DNA from: Bacillota bacterium
Lineage (GTDB): Bacteria; Bacillota; Clostridia; Oscillospirales; CAG-272
DNA length: 32,640 nucleotides
Direction of reading: 5' to 3'
Assembly: GCA_029219205.1 (NCBI GenBank)
Contig: JAQXSY010000108.1
Coordinates: 1 to 32,640, forward strand
The translations under genes and the position numbers were made by a program. Below, one piece after another: positions 1 through 7,365 of the stretch. Each line of letters begins with the position of its first letter. The stretch's first letter is position 1. Under the pieces are notes generated by a model. The model saw only the letters and a program-made list of their open reading frames with translations. It was not told where the DNA came from and did not search any database.

Positions 1-65
1 ATTTAACGAAAAATAAACATCGAAAAAATACATGAAACATTCAATATCGAAAGGAAATAAAAATT

Positions 66-1349
66 ATGTTTAACTATAAATTTGAAACACTTCAGCTCCA
101 TGTAGGTCAGGAAAATCCCGATCCCGCAACCGACGCACGTGCAGTACCGATATATGCAACAACTTCTTACGTTTTTAAGAATTCCGCTCATGCAGCAGCA
201 CGCTTCGGTCTTGCCGATGCAGGCAACATCTACGGCAGACTTACCAACTCCACACAGGATGTTCTCGAACAGCGCGTTGCCGCCCTTGAAGGAGGCGTTG
301 CGGCTCTGGCGCTCGCTTCCGGCGCGGCGGCAATCACCTATACTTTGGAGGCTCTCGGTCAAAACGGCGGCCATTTTGTAGCGCAAAAGACTATCTACGG
401 CGGCAGCTACAACCTGCTTGCGCACACGCTCCCGAACTTCGGGATTACGGCAACCTTTGTAAATATCCACAATCTTGCCGAAGTTGAAGCGGCTATTCAG
501 GATAATACGAGAGCCATATATATTGAAACTCTCGGAAACCCCAACAGCGATATTCCCGATATCGACGCGCTTGCTTCTCTTGCGCACAAGTACGGACTTC
601 CTCTCATCGTGGACAACACTTTCGGGACGCCGTATCTGATTCGTCCCATCGAACACGGTGCGGACATCGTAGTCCATTCCGCCACAAAGTTTCTCGGCGG
701 TCACGGCACAACGCTTGGCGGCGTAATCGTCGACTCCGGAAAATTTGACTGGACGGCAAGCGGCAAGTATCCCGCAATCGCAGAAGCCAACCCGTCCTAT
801 CACGGTATATCCTTTGTAAAAGCGGTTGGTCCTGCGGCATTTGTTACCTATGTTCGTGCGATTTTGCTCCGCGATACCGGCGCGACAATTTCTCCCTTCG
901 CCGCATTTCTGCTTTTACAGGGAATTGAAACCCTGTCTCTTCGCCTGGAGCGTCACGCAGAGAACACAAAAAAAGTTGTTGAATTCCTTACAAACCATCC
1001 TCAGGTTGAAAAGGTCAATCACCCGTCTTTGACAGATCACCCCGATCATGAACTGTATCAGAAATATTTTCCGAACGGCGGAGGTTCCATATTCACCTTC
1101 GAAATCAAGGGAGCTCAGGCAGAGGCGCACAAATTCATCGACAATTTGAAAATCTTCTCCCTTCTTGCTAATGTTGCCGACGCCAAGAGCCTTGTAATTC
1201 ATCCGGCAACCACAACACATAGTCAGTTAACCGAAGAAGAACTGGCTGATCAGGGTATAAAGCCCAACACCATCCGTCTTTCTATCGGCATCGAACATAT
1301 CGATGATATTCTTGCTGATCTGCAGCGCGGCTTTGACGCAGTAAAATAA
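66..1349 (+). CDS. metY: O-acetylhomoserine aminocarboxypropyltransferase (sulfhydrylase)
   Basis: A PLP-dependent Cys/Met-metabolism enzyme of 427 residues, the usual length for MetY. The family condenses O-acetylhomoserine with sulfide to give homocysteine in the cytoplasm (direct sulfhydrylation route to methionine). The N-terminus starts at the typical FETLQLHVGQ motif, the YGRLTNST segment is present, and the PLP lysine lies in HSATKFLGGHG at about residue 208. The start is chosen from AAGGA about 10 bases before the ATG. It appears to be monocistronic, ending at the hairpin at 1461-1499. Its cofactor is made by the PdxS/PdxT enzymes encoded just downstream. Upstream control cannot be judged because the window begins only 65 bases before the start. 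A cystathionine gamma-synthase relative is less likely given the motif pattern and length. Confidence 0.95.
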   Translation: MFNYKFETLQLHVGQENPDPATDARAVPIYATTSYVFKNSAHAAARFGLADAGNIYGRLTNSTQDVLEQRVAALEGGVAALALASGAAAITYTLEALGQNGGHFVAQKTIYGGSYNLLAHTLPNFGITATFVNIHNLAEVEAAIQDNTRAIYIETLGNPNSDIPDIDALASLAHKYGLPLIVDNTFGTPYLIRPIEHGADIVVHSATKFLGGHGTTLGGVIVDSGKFDWTASGKYPAIAEANPSYHGISFVKAVGPAAFVTYVRAILLRDTGATISPFAAFLLLQGIETLSLRLERHAENTKKVVEFLTNHPQVEKVNHPSLTDHPDHELYQKYFPNGGGSIFTFEIKGAQAEAHKFIDNLKIFSLLANVADAKSLVIHPATTTHSQLTEEELADQGIKPNTIRLSIGIEHIDDILADLQRGFDAVK

Positions 1350-1704
1350 TCATTGCAAGCCAAAACAAAACTTCAAAGAAGCCAGAACATCGACAAAGAG
1401 CAACCGCCTTATCACGCAAGCCGTGCTGAATATGCGGCAGCCGGTAAGGCAGAATAATGAAAAGCGCCGGTGCCTTAGCTTTTGGCACCGGTGTTTTTTG
1501 CAGAGGATAAAATTTCTTTGTATGCCTGCTGAAAAAAAACAGATAATTTTGCGCACAACCTATTGCTTCCGCTGTTTTCACGGCGGCCATCTGTAAATAA
1601 AACAGAAATATTGCGCGTCCAAAAGCATCGCTTTCGACGGCTGTCACTCAAATCAAACATGTAATCAATAATTTAAAATTTATCATATTAAAGGAGTTAT
1701 TACA
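1350..1704 (+). other. Intergenic region between metY and pdxS
   Basis: These 355 bases hold no supported gene. They contain the metY terminator at 1461-1499 and, before it, a possible long-range stem (GCCTTA near 1407 with TAAGGC near 1445). The last 30 bases are A/T rich and end in AAAGGAG, the pdxS ribosome binding site. I see no convincing -35/-10 pair and no known riboswitch pattern. The minus-strand ORFs listed here overlap each other and have no ribosome binding sites or recognisable sequence. Confidence 0.5.
1461..1499 (+). terminator. Intrinsic terminator after metY
   Basis: A 10-bp stem (CGCCGGTGCC with GGCACCGGTG, one wobble pair), a loop of about 9 bases and a run of six T. It lies about 110 bases after the metY stop. 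Confidence 0.85.
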
Positions 1705-2580
1705 ATGGAAAACAACAGATTTGAACTCAACAAGAATTTGGCGCAGATGCTCAAAGGCGGTGTAATTATGGATGTAACCACACCCGAGCAGGCGAAAATT
1801 GCCGAGGAAGCCGGTGCTTGCGCCGTTATGGCGCTGGAGCGTATTCCCGCAGATATCCGCGCGGCGGGCGGCGTTTCCCGTATGAGCGATCCGAAAATGA
1901 TTAAGGGAATTCAGAACGCTGTTTCAATCCCGGTTATGGCAAAATGCCGTATCGGTCATTTTGCGGAAGCGCAGATTCTTCAGGCGATTGAAATCGACTA
2001 TATTGACGAGAGCGAGGTTTTATCCCCCGCTGACGATAAATACCATATTGACAAAACCAAATTCGACGTACCGTTTGTCTGCGGCGCAAAAGACCTCGGC
2101 GAAGCTCTGCGCCGTATAAACGAAGGCGCTTCTATGATTCGCACAAAGGGCGAGCCGGGTACGGGCGATGTTGTTCAGGCGGTACGCCATATGCGTATGA
2201 TGCAATCCGAAATTCGCAGAATCGGAGCAATGGCAGAGGACGAGCTGTTCGACACCGCAAAGCAGCTGCAGGTTCCTTATGAGCTGGTACTGTATGTTCA
2301 CGAGCATAAGAAACTGCCTGTTGTTAATTTTGCGGCGGGCGGCGTTGCCACTCCGGCAGACGCGGCTTTAATGATGCAGCTCGGCGCAGAGGGCGTATTT
2401 GTAGGCTCCGGCATTTTCAAATCCGGCAATCCCGCAAAGAGAGCCGCCGCTATTGTTAAGGCTGTAACCAACTTTAATGACGCAAAGCTTCTTGCCGAGC
2501 TTTCGGAAGATTTGGGCGAGGCTATGGTTGGAATTAACGAACAGGAAATAGAGCTTTTAATGGCTGAGAGAGGTAAATAA
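1705..2580 (+). CDS. pdxS: Pyridoxal 5'-phosphate synthase lyase subunit PdxS
   Basis: Synthase subunit of the DXP-independent PLP pathway. It combines ribose 5-phosphate, glyceraldehyde 3-phosphate and ammonia into PLP, forming a dodecamer decorated with PdxT. The 291 residues match the family length. Visible hallmarks are the N-terminal [14 protein letters not shown], the lysine-containing [14 protein letters not shown], the [11 protein letters not shown] strand, [18 protein letters not shown], and the phosphate-binding [14 protein letters not shown] near the C-terminus. AAAGGAG lies about 9 bases before the ATG. pdxT follows after 3 bases, so the subunits are co-translated. No separate pdxR-like regulator is seen nearby. 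Confidence 0.98.
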   Translation: MENNRFELNKNLAQMLKGGVIMDVTTPEQAKIAEEAGACAVMALERIPADIRAAGGVSRMSDPKMIKGIQNAVSIPVMAKCRIGHFAEAQILQAIEIDYIDESEVLSPADDKYHIDKTKFDVPFVCGAKDLGEALRRINEGASMIRTKGEPGTGDVVQAVRHMRMMQSEIRRIGAMAEDELFDTAKQLQVPYELVLYVHEHKKLPVVNFAAGGVATPADAALMMQLGAEGVFVGSGIFKSGNPAKRAAAIVKAVTNFNDAKLLAELSEDLGEAMVGINEQEIELLMAERGK

Positions 2581-2583
2581 AAA

Positions 2584-3162
2584 ATGCAGATTGCTGTGCT
2601 TGCTCTGCAAGGAGCTTTTTTGGAGCATGAGCAGATGCTTGAACGGCTTGGAGTTTCCTCCGTCGAAATTCGTCAGAAGCGTGATTTGGAACGCCCTTAT
2701 GACGGCATAATTATACCCGGCGGAGAGAGCACAGTGCAAGGTAAGCTTATGCGCGAGCTCGAATTGTTTGATCCGATTAAAGAACAGATTGAACAGGGAC
2801 TTCCAGTGTTCGGAACCTGTGCGGGACTGCTTTTGCTTGCAAAGAAAATCGAAAACGACGACCGCAGTCACCTTGCGACAATGGATATCACAGCCGTACG
2901 CAACGCCTACGGCAGACAGCTCGGCAGTTTTTATACAGAGGCGGATTTCAAAGGTATCGGAAAAATTCCGATGACATTTATACGCGCCCCGTATATTGGG
3001 TCGGTTTCCGCCGATACGGAAATATTAGCGTCCGTGGACGGCAAAATTATTGCGGCAAAACAGGGAAATCAATTAGTAACGGCGTTTCATCCCGAACTCA
3101 ACGGCGATTTATCCGTGCATCGCTTCTTTTTAAAAATGGCAGGTTTTGACCCACAGCCTTGA
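2584..3162 (+). CDS. pdxT: Pyridoxal 5'-phosphate synthase glutaminase subunit PdxT
   Basis: Class I glutamine amidotransferase that hydrolyses glutamine and channels ammonia to PdxS. The 192-residue length is typical. The oxyanion-region motif PGGEST, the nucleophile in [11 protein letters not shown] (cysteine near residue 79) and the His-Glu pair in AFHPEL near the C-terminus are all present, so the catalytic triad looks intact. The start codon follows the pdxS stop by 3 bases and the ribosome binding site (GAGAGG) lies within the end of pdxS, indicating coupling. The reading frame ends in TGA. Confidence 0.98.
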   Translation: MQIAVLALQGAFLEHEQMLERLGVSSVEIRQKRDLERPYDGIIIPGGESTVQGKLMRELELFDPIKEQIEQGLPVFGTCAGLLLLAKKIENDDRSHLATMDITAVRNAYGRQLGSFYTEADFKGIGKIPMTFIRAPYIGSVSADTEILASVDGKIIAAKQGNQLVTAFHPELNGDLSVHRFFLKMAGFDPQP

Positions 3163-3365
3163 ATTCAAAGAAGCATATAAACAGCTGAAATAAGATAAAA
3201 ATTAATGATTTTCTAAAAAAGCATCGGAAAACAAGCCTTTTTGTATTAAAAAGTTCCTTGTTTGCTTCGCGTGAATTTAATGCTGTTTAACGAAAGCAAT
3301 CGGAATGCGTGAAATCGGTTTAATCATGTCTCTTTTTCCGTCCCGTTTTTAACCTATATTCGCAC

Positions 3366-3408
3366 AAAAAGCACAACATTATGGAAAAATCCTGTGTTGT
3401 GCTTTTTT
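3366..3408 (+). terminator. Intrinsic terminator, probably for pdxST
   Basis: A 13-bp stem (AAAAAGCACAACA with TGTTGTGCTTTTT) with a 16-base loop that can pair further (GGA with TCC), ending in T6. It is about 200 bases after pdxT and just before the next promoter, so it insulates the two operons. The A-run on the left makes it potentially bidirectional. Confidence 0.8.
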
Positions 3409-3510
3409 ATTGACGTCAAAAGCGGCAAAACATCGCCTGACATTGTGTTTTGAAATTTGTTTATTCCGTTTGAAACAAAAAATTAAATTTATCCGTATTA
3501 AATTTATCCG

Positions 3511-3539
3511 TTGACAAACCCAGACTATTGTGATAGTAT
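3511..3539 (+). promoter_or_regulatory. Promoter of the blaI-M56 operon
   Basis: A consensus -35 TTGACA at 3511-3516 and a -10 TAGTAT at 3534-3539 (4 of 6), separated by 17 bases. The -10 and spacer lie inside the palindrome at 3519-3560, as expected for a repressed, autoregulated promoter. Confidence 0.65.
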
Positions 3540-3560
3540 ATACTATAACGATAGTCTGGG
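3519..3560. promoter_or_regulatory. 42-bp palindromic operator, likely bound by the BlaI-like repressor
   Basis: The arms begin CCCAGACTAT and end ATAGTCTGGG around a perfect central ATAGTATATACTAT. Over 42 bases only two base pairs break the symmetry. The site covers the -10 region and ends a few bases before the blaI start codon. BlaI/MecI proteins bind dyads in their own promoters as dimers; a dyad this long could hold two dimers side by side. Binding is inferred from position and symmetry. Confidence 0.75.
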
Positions 3561-3567
3561 GGATAAA

Positions 3568-3924
3568 ATGATGCAAAAACTATTTGACAGCGAATTTAAA
3601 ATAATGGAGTTAATCTGGGCAAATGAGCCAATCAGCGCCAAAGAATTAAGCGTTCTTGCAGACAAGGAATTTTCGTGGAATAAGAATACTACATATACGG
3701 TAGTCAAAAAAATTGAAGCGAAAGGCTATATTAAACGCACCGATCCGGGTTTTGTCTGCACGTCTCTTATATCAAGAGCGGATGTTTGCAAAAACGAAAC
3801 AAAAGGATTAATCGACAAGCTTTTTAAAGGATCGAGAAAAGCGCTTTTTTCCGCATTGATTGAGGATGAAAATCTGACCCGGGACGAGATCGACGAGCTT
3901 CGCGATTTAATAAATAAAAGGTGA
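3568..3924 (+). CDS. BlaI/MecI/CopY-family transcriptional repressor
   Basis: A cytoplasmic winged-helix repressor of 118 residues, about the usual BlaI length (around 126). The N-terminal half carries the family pattern: FKIMELIWANEPISAKEL, then NKNTTYTVVKKIEAKGYIKR as recognition helix and wing. The C-terminal half is helical and suited to dimerisation. The ORF track begins 19 codons upstream at the TTG of the -35 box. I chose the ATG at 3568 because GGGGGA lies 5 bases before it and the upstream stretch is promoter and operator. It is the first gene of a three-gene operon with an M56 protease, the classic sensor-protease/repressor pairing. Derepression by cleavage or another signal is inferred. 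The target may be cell-wall stress or another process, since no beta-lactamase gene is nearby. Confidence 0.92.
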   Translation: MMQKLFDSEFKIMELIWANEPISAKELSVLADKEFSWNKNTTYTVVKKIEAKGYIKRTDPGFVCTSLISRADVCKNETKGLIDKLFKGSRKALFSALIEDENLTRDEIDELRDLINKR

Positions 3925-3927
3925 CGT

Positions 3928-4842
3928 ATGCTCGGGGAAATATTTTACTGGATATTCAATATGAGCATAGCGGCAACAATTTGCGGAATACCGATTCTTT
4001 TGATTCGTTTTATCAAAAAAATCCCGCGCAGATACTTTGTATGGCTTTGGGCAATTCCGTTTGTCAGAATGCTCATTCCGGTTGGCATATCAAGTAAATA
4101 CGGAATTATGGCGCTGATATCCAGATTTACTACGAAAACGGTTACTGTTCATGAGTTAAGCGGCGGCTCTGCATTAACAATGATGAATCACGTTATGGGA
4201 GCGAACAGTTATTTCCCTATCACTTATAAGAAAAATCTCCTTGAAAAACTGTTCGGTATCGTTTCTGTTGTTTGGATCGTCACAGCCTTGGCGGCAATAT
4301 TTGCTTTGTTTATCATTTATTTCGTGACAATATACGAGATAAAAGACGCACGCTTGCTGAAAGAGAATATATATCTTTCGGATAAAATCCGGACGCCCTC
4401 GGTTTACGGCATTATAAAGCCTAAAATCGTTCTTCAAAGTGAATATCGGGAATGCGAACTTGACTATATTCTCATGCACGAAAAGGCGCATATCAAAAGA
4501 TGCGACAATCTTTTAAGAACGGCGGCATTGATTATCGTGTGTTTACATTGGTTCAATCCTTTTTCGTGGCTTTTTTTGAAATTGCTGTACTCAGACATTG
4601 AGCTTGCCTGCGATGAAGCGGTGCTCTCAAAATGCAGCAAAGAACAGAAAAAGGAATATGCCCGGGCGCTGCTGTCGACAGTCGAACAAACAAATGTATT
4701 TGCCGCTTCCTTTGGCGGCGCAGCAATCCGAATCAGAATCCAAAATATACTGTCCTACCGGAAGCTTTCCGCAATTTCCGCAATTACGTTTTCGGTGCTG
4801 CTCCTATCTGTTGCCTATATACTTCTCACAAACGCATCGTGA
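3928..4842 (+). CDS. M56-family (BlaR1/MecR1-like) membrane metalloprotease, short form
   Basis: A 304-residue polytopic membrane protein with the zinc protease motif HEKAH at residues 184-188, followed by the ELACDEAVLSK segment that supplies a further ligand in the M56 family. Membrane segments are seen near residues 5-27, 36-52, 109-134, 195-215 and 282-301. In BlaR1 the protease domain senses beta-lactam through a C-terminal penicillin-binding domain of about 250 residues. Here the protein stops right after the last membrane segment, so that sensor is absent. It starts 3 bases after the repressor gene. Its likely job is to inactivate the BlaI-like partner in response to an unknown signal, perhaps relayed by the next membrane protein. 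M56 assignment is firm; the signal is not known. Confidence 0.9.
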   Translation: MLGEIFYWIFNMSIAATICGIPILLIRFIKKIPRRYFVWLWAIPFVRMLIPVGISSKYGIMALISRFTTKTVTVHELSGGSALTMMNHVMGANSYFPITYKKNLLEKLFGIVSVVWIVTALAAIFALFIIYFVTIYEIKDARLLKENIYLSDKIRTPSVYGIIKPKIVLQSEYRECELDYILMHEKAHIKRCDNLLRTAALIIVCLHWFNPFSWLFLKLLYSDIELACDEAVLSKCSKEQKKEYARALLSTVEQTNVFAASFGGAAIRIRIQNILSYRKLSAISAITFSVLLLSVAYILLTNAS

Positions 4843-4858
4843 AAGGAAATTTATCGAA

Positions 4859-5824
4859 ATGAAAAACAAATCATTCGGAATTTTTTATCTGTTTTCCGTT
4901 TTAGGTATTCTTATCGCCTCTTTTTATCCCGTTTATATGGGCGTTTCGGTCGTGTCTGATATGATCCGTTTCGGTACTGTATATGCAGAGGATTATCCGA
5001 AATACATCATACCGTATACCCCAATCGCTCTGTCTGTGATTATCGGCGTTGTTTTCATGCCGATATTTATGAAACTTCTGAAAAAATTCGCGCTTCTCGT
5101 CGGTTCATCGGTTTCTGTTGCGGTCTTCTTTGTATCCGAACTGCTTCTTGAAAGTATGGTTACTGTAACAAGAACCGTTACAGGCATATTTTCAAAACTG
5201 GAAGACTGGCAGATGTATATGTGCTATGTTTCTCCGGACGCTTTTGAAGAAAGAACCTGGACGGAAGTTGACGTTCTGATGGGAGAATACAGTCCCGCTT
5301 TCAAGCTTCATTTTTACATTATATCCGTCGTACTTATAATATCAATTCTGAACTGCTTTTACGGCTTTGCAAAAATGATTAAAACAGGCGACAACAGCCG
5401 CCGCAAATCGCTGATTATCCAAGCTGCCGCAAGCGGCGCTTTTCTTGGAATGTGCATTTGGGCTTGCTTTACCGCTTTTTACAGAAACGGTAATATCAGG
5501 GTTTCTGCGCTGTCGGCAGTTCTGATGATTATATTTTTCGTGCTTTTCGGAGTCACTTCGGGAATATATGTCGCATCGTTTACGATCAATAAGAAAAAGG
5601 GACTTTCGGTCGTTCTTCCTTCGGCAGTCGCTTCGGTTGTCACTCTGATAATGTACGTCGGCGAAATGATATTGCTCAGCGGTCATCTTTACCGTTTCGG
5701 AAAAGGATTCTTTTTTGAAGGAATTCCCGGCATCGTACTCGCACCCGCCGATATTGTTGTCATTCTTGTTTCCGGCGCAGTTACAGCCATGATTTCACAT
5801 TTTGTCCGTAATAAAAACACATAA
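4859..5824 (+). CDS. Polytopic membrane protein of the blaI-M56 operon
   Basis: A 321-residue protein I do not recognise by family. It has about eight hydrophobic segments, starting with a membrane helix at residues 7-30. A longer non-hydrophobic stretch (about residues 100-140, LEDWQMYMCYVSPDAFEERTWTEVDVLMGEYSP) may be an extracytoplasmic loop. The ORF track starts 87 codons earlier inside the M56 gene. The ATG at 4859 is preferred because GAAAGGAAAT precedes it and the hydrophobic protein begins there. It follows the M56 gene by 16 bases with no terminator between, so it is the third member of the operon. With the sensor domain missing from the protease, this protein is a candidate signal input or protected target. 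That role is inference only. Confidence 0.8.
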   Translation: MKNKSFGIFYLFSVLGILIASFYPVYMGVSVVSDMIRFGTVYAEDYPKYIIPYTPIALSVIIGVVFMPIFMKLLKKFALLVGSSVSVAVFFVSELLLESMVTVTRTVTGIFSKLEDWQMYMCYVSPDAFEERTWTEVDVLMGEYSPAFKLHFYIISVVLIISILNCFYGFAKMIKTGDNSRRKSLIIQAAASGAFLGMCIWACFTAFYRNGNIRVSALSAVLMIIFFVLFGVTSGIYVASFTINKKKGLSVVLPSAVASVVTLIMYVGEMILLSGHLYRFGKGFFFEGIPGIVLAPADIVVILVSGAVTAMISHFVRNKNT

Positions 5825-5909
5825 GTTTTAACTCAACACCTTTACCCCGGCAGGCATATTCCAAAACCTTAAACAATACTTCAGACGCGCGTTATAAAAT
5901 CAGAGAGTA

Positions 5910-5938
5910 TTGACTTTCCCGCAAAAGTACTGTACAAT
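5910..5938 (+). promoter_or_regulatory. Sigma-A-type promoter before the esterase gene
   Basis: TTGACT (5 of 6) at 5910-5915 and TACAAT (5 of 6) at 5933-5938 with a 17-base spacer. Transcription would start near 5945 and leave a 5' leader of about 150 bases. Confidence 0.75.
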
Positions 5939-5944
5939 TAACTG

Positions 5945-6093
5945 GAAATAATTTAAATAACCGGATTTCAAGCTCATCCGATATTGTGCACGACGGATCT
6001 TGAATGCCTTATGCATCCGGATTATCGGACGGCTTTTTGCGGAAACGTATTCTGCTTCGGATCTGTTCCGCTTTTTGTGAGGAGGTTTTACAG
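5945..6093 (+). other. Structured 5' leader of the esterase mRNA
   Basis: The predicted leader carries repeated complementary blocks: CGGAT/ATCCG pairs near 5963-5979 and 5994-6019, TTCAAG near 5967 pairing with CTTGAA near 5999, and a small TCCG/CGGA stem followed by CGGCTTTTT near 6028-6040. These could form mutually exclusive hairpins as in attenuators. It matches no riboswitch or T-box pattern I can recognise. The in-frame ORF extension to 6004 runs through it and lacks a ribosome binding site. Confidence 0.3.
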
Positions 6094-7272
6094 ATGAATT
6101 TATACGAAAGACCGCTGGTAAATCAGAATATGCTTCAGATTACCTCATATGAGGTATTGGGCAAGCTGCCCGATCCGTTTCTCTGCAACGACGGACACCG
6201 TATTTCTTCTCCCGACGAATGGCCGGCGCGTCGGAAGGAATTGTACAAAACCGTAATTGAACTGCAGTACGGCGTTATGCCGCCGAAAAATGAGGTGATT
6301 GAGGTTGAAACTCTGTACCTCGGAAGAAACGCCAAAGTGTATAAAATTAAAGCCGGTCCCGCGTCTCACCCCGTTACCTTTCGTCTTAAGCTGATTATGC
6401 CTGATAATGTGAAGAATCCTCCGGTCATCGTGGACGGAGATTTGTGTTTCCAGTACGCTATGGATAAGGAGTGGCTGAACGCGGCGCTGGACCAGGGCGT
6501 TGCATGGGCTTTGTTTGACCGAACGGAGCTGGCGCGTGATATAAGGGGAGAAGGACGCTGTATCGGACAGCTGTATGAAGCCTATCCGGAGCTGACGTGC
6601 GGTTCGCTTGGAGCATGGGCATGGGGATATTCAAGGGTGGTCGACGCGCTTGAGATCATCGGCTTGACTGATATGAACTGCGTCGCGTTTACCGGACACT
6701 CACGCGGAGGAAAAACCTGCGCTCTGGCCGGGGCTTTGGATGAAAGAGCCGCCATTGTCAATCCGAACGCAACATGCGCCGGCGCTTGTTCCTGCTATCG
6801 CTTACATGTTGACGCGACATACGAAGGTACATATTCCTGCCGCTCCGAGCGGTTGGAAGAGCTGTGGAATATTTCCGGTTTATGGTTGGGGCCTGAAATG
6901 GGCAAATATGCCCTGAACGAAGGAGCGCTTCCGTTTGACTGCCACGAACTTAAGGCGATGATTGCGCCGCGCACTCTGTTTTTGTCCGAAGCGGCAGGTG
7001 ATATATCGTCAGGTCCCGTCGGCTCATGGAAAACGACGATGGCCGCAAAAGAAGTATATTCCTTCCTCGGCGCCGAGGATGAGCTCTTCTGGTACTTTCG
7101 TCCCGGCAGGCACGCTCACGCCGTTGAGGATGTGGAAATGCTGGTCTCGCTTATAAAACGCAGACAAAACGGCAAAGAGGGCTTTGACAGCAGCCGTTTC
7201 TTTAATCTTCCTTTCAATCCCGAAGGTCTTGAGCCTTCATTATATGACTGGAGAGCACCGGATTTAAAGTAA
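6094..7272 (+). CDS. CE15-like alpha/beta-hydrolase (glucuronoyl-esterase-type)
   Basis: A 392-residue serine hydrolase without a signal peptide. The nucleophile elbow is GHSRGGKT (Ser about 203), which resembles the GCSRxGK elbow of carbohydrate esterase family 15. A DCHELKAMIAPRTLFL segment (residues 282-297) and a histidine in RPGRHAHAVED (340 or 342) are also found in CE15 and related acetyl-xylan-esterase folds. CE15 enzymes cleave esters linking glucuronic acid to lignin or other groups. The lack of a signal peptide suggests action on imported oligosaccharides or a different substrate. The start at 6094 has GAGGAGG about 8 bases upstream; the track start at 6004 does not. The gene follows its own promoter and leader. 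The family call is good, the substrate unknown. Confidence 0.75.
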   Translation: MNLYERPLVNQNMLQITSYEVLGKLPDPFLCNDGHRISSPDEWPARRKELYKTVIELQYGVMPPKNEVIEVETLYLGRNAKVYKIKAGPASHPVTFRLKLIMPDNVKNPPVIVDGDLCFQYAMDKEWLNAALDQGVAWALFDRTELARDIRGEGRCIGQLYEAYPELTCGSLGAWAWGYSRVVDALEIIGLTDMNCVAFTGHSRGGKTCALAGALDERAAIVNPNATCAGACSCYRLHVDATYEGTYSCRSERLEELWNISGLWLGPEMGKYALNEGALPFDCHELKAMIAPRTLFLSEAAGDISSGPVGSWKTTMAAKEVYSFLGAEDELFWYFRPGRHAHAVEDVEMLVSLIKRRQNGKEGFDSSRFFNLPFNPEGLEPSLYDWRAPDLK

Positions 7273-7365
7273 CGCGAATACTCATACCCGAGCAACGCTA
7301 AAATCAGCCAAACGAAACAGTACCCGCATTTTTTCACAAACATTAACGAAAAAACGGAGATAGTA

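Larger units (their letters stand above)
3163..3567 (+). other. Intergenic region between pdxT and the blaI-like gene
   Basis: About 405 bases without a supported gene. A nested hairpin lies at 3229-3263 (AAACAAG with CTTGTTT, inner CTTTTT with AAAAAG) but has no following T-run. A strong terminator is at 3366-3408. After that comes a TTGACGTCAA palindrome near 3410, then the promoter and operator of the downstream operon. The short minus-strand ORF at 3379-3576 runs through the terminator and operator and is rejected. Confidence 0.5.

Noticed and set aside
3-803. 266-codon minus-strand ORF
   Set aside because: It lies antisense to metY, has no recognisable sequence and is a shadow of a GC-patterned gene.
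4598-4858. Upstream extension of the third gene in the M56 operon
   Set aside because: It overlaps the protease gene out of frame and its peptide is low in sense; a good ribosome binding site marks 4859 as the start.
6004-6093. 30-codon extension of the esterase
   Set aside because: It has no ribosome binding site and runs through the predicted structured leader; GAGGAGG marks 6094.
5945-6093. T-box or known riboswitch in the esterase leader
   Set aside because: No T-box bulge sequence and no conserved core of a riboswitch class that I can recognise.
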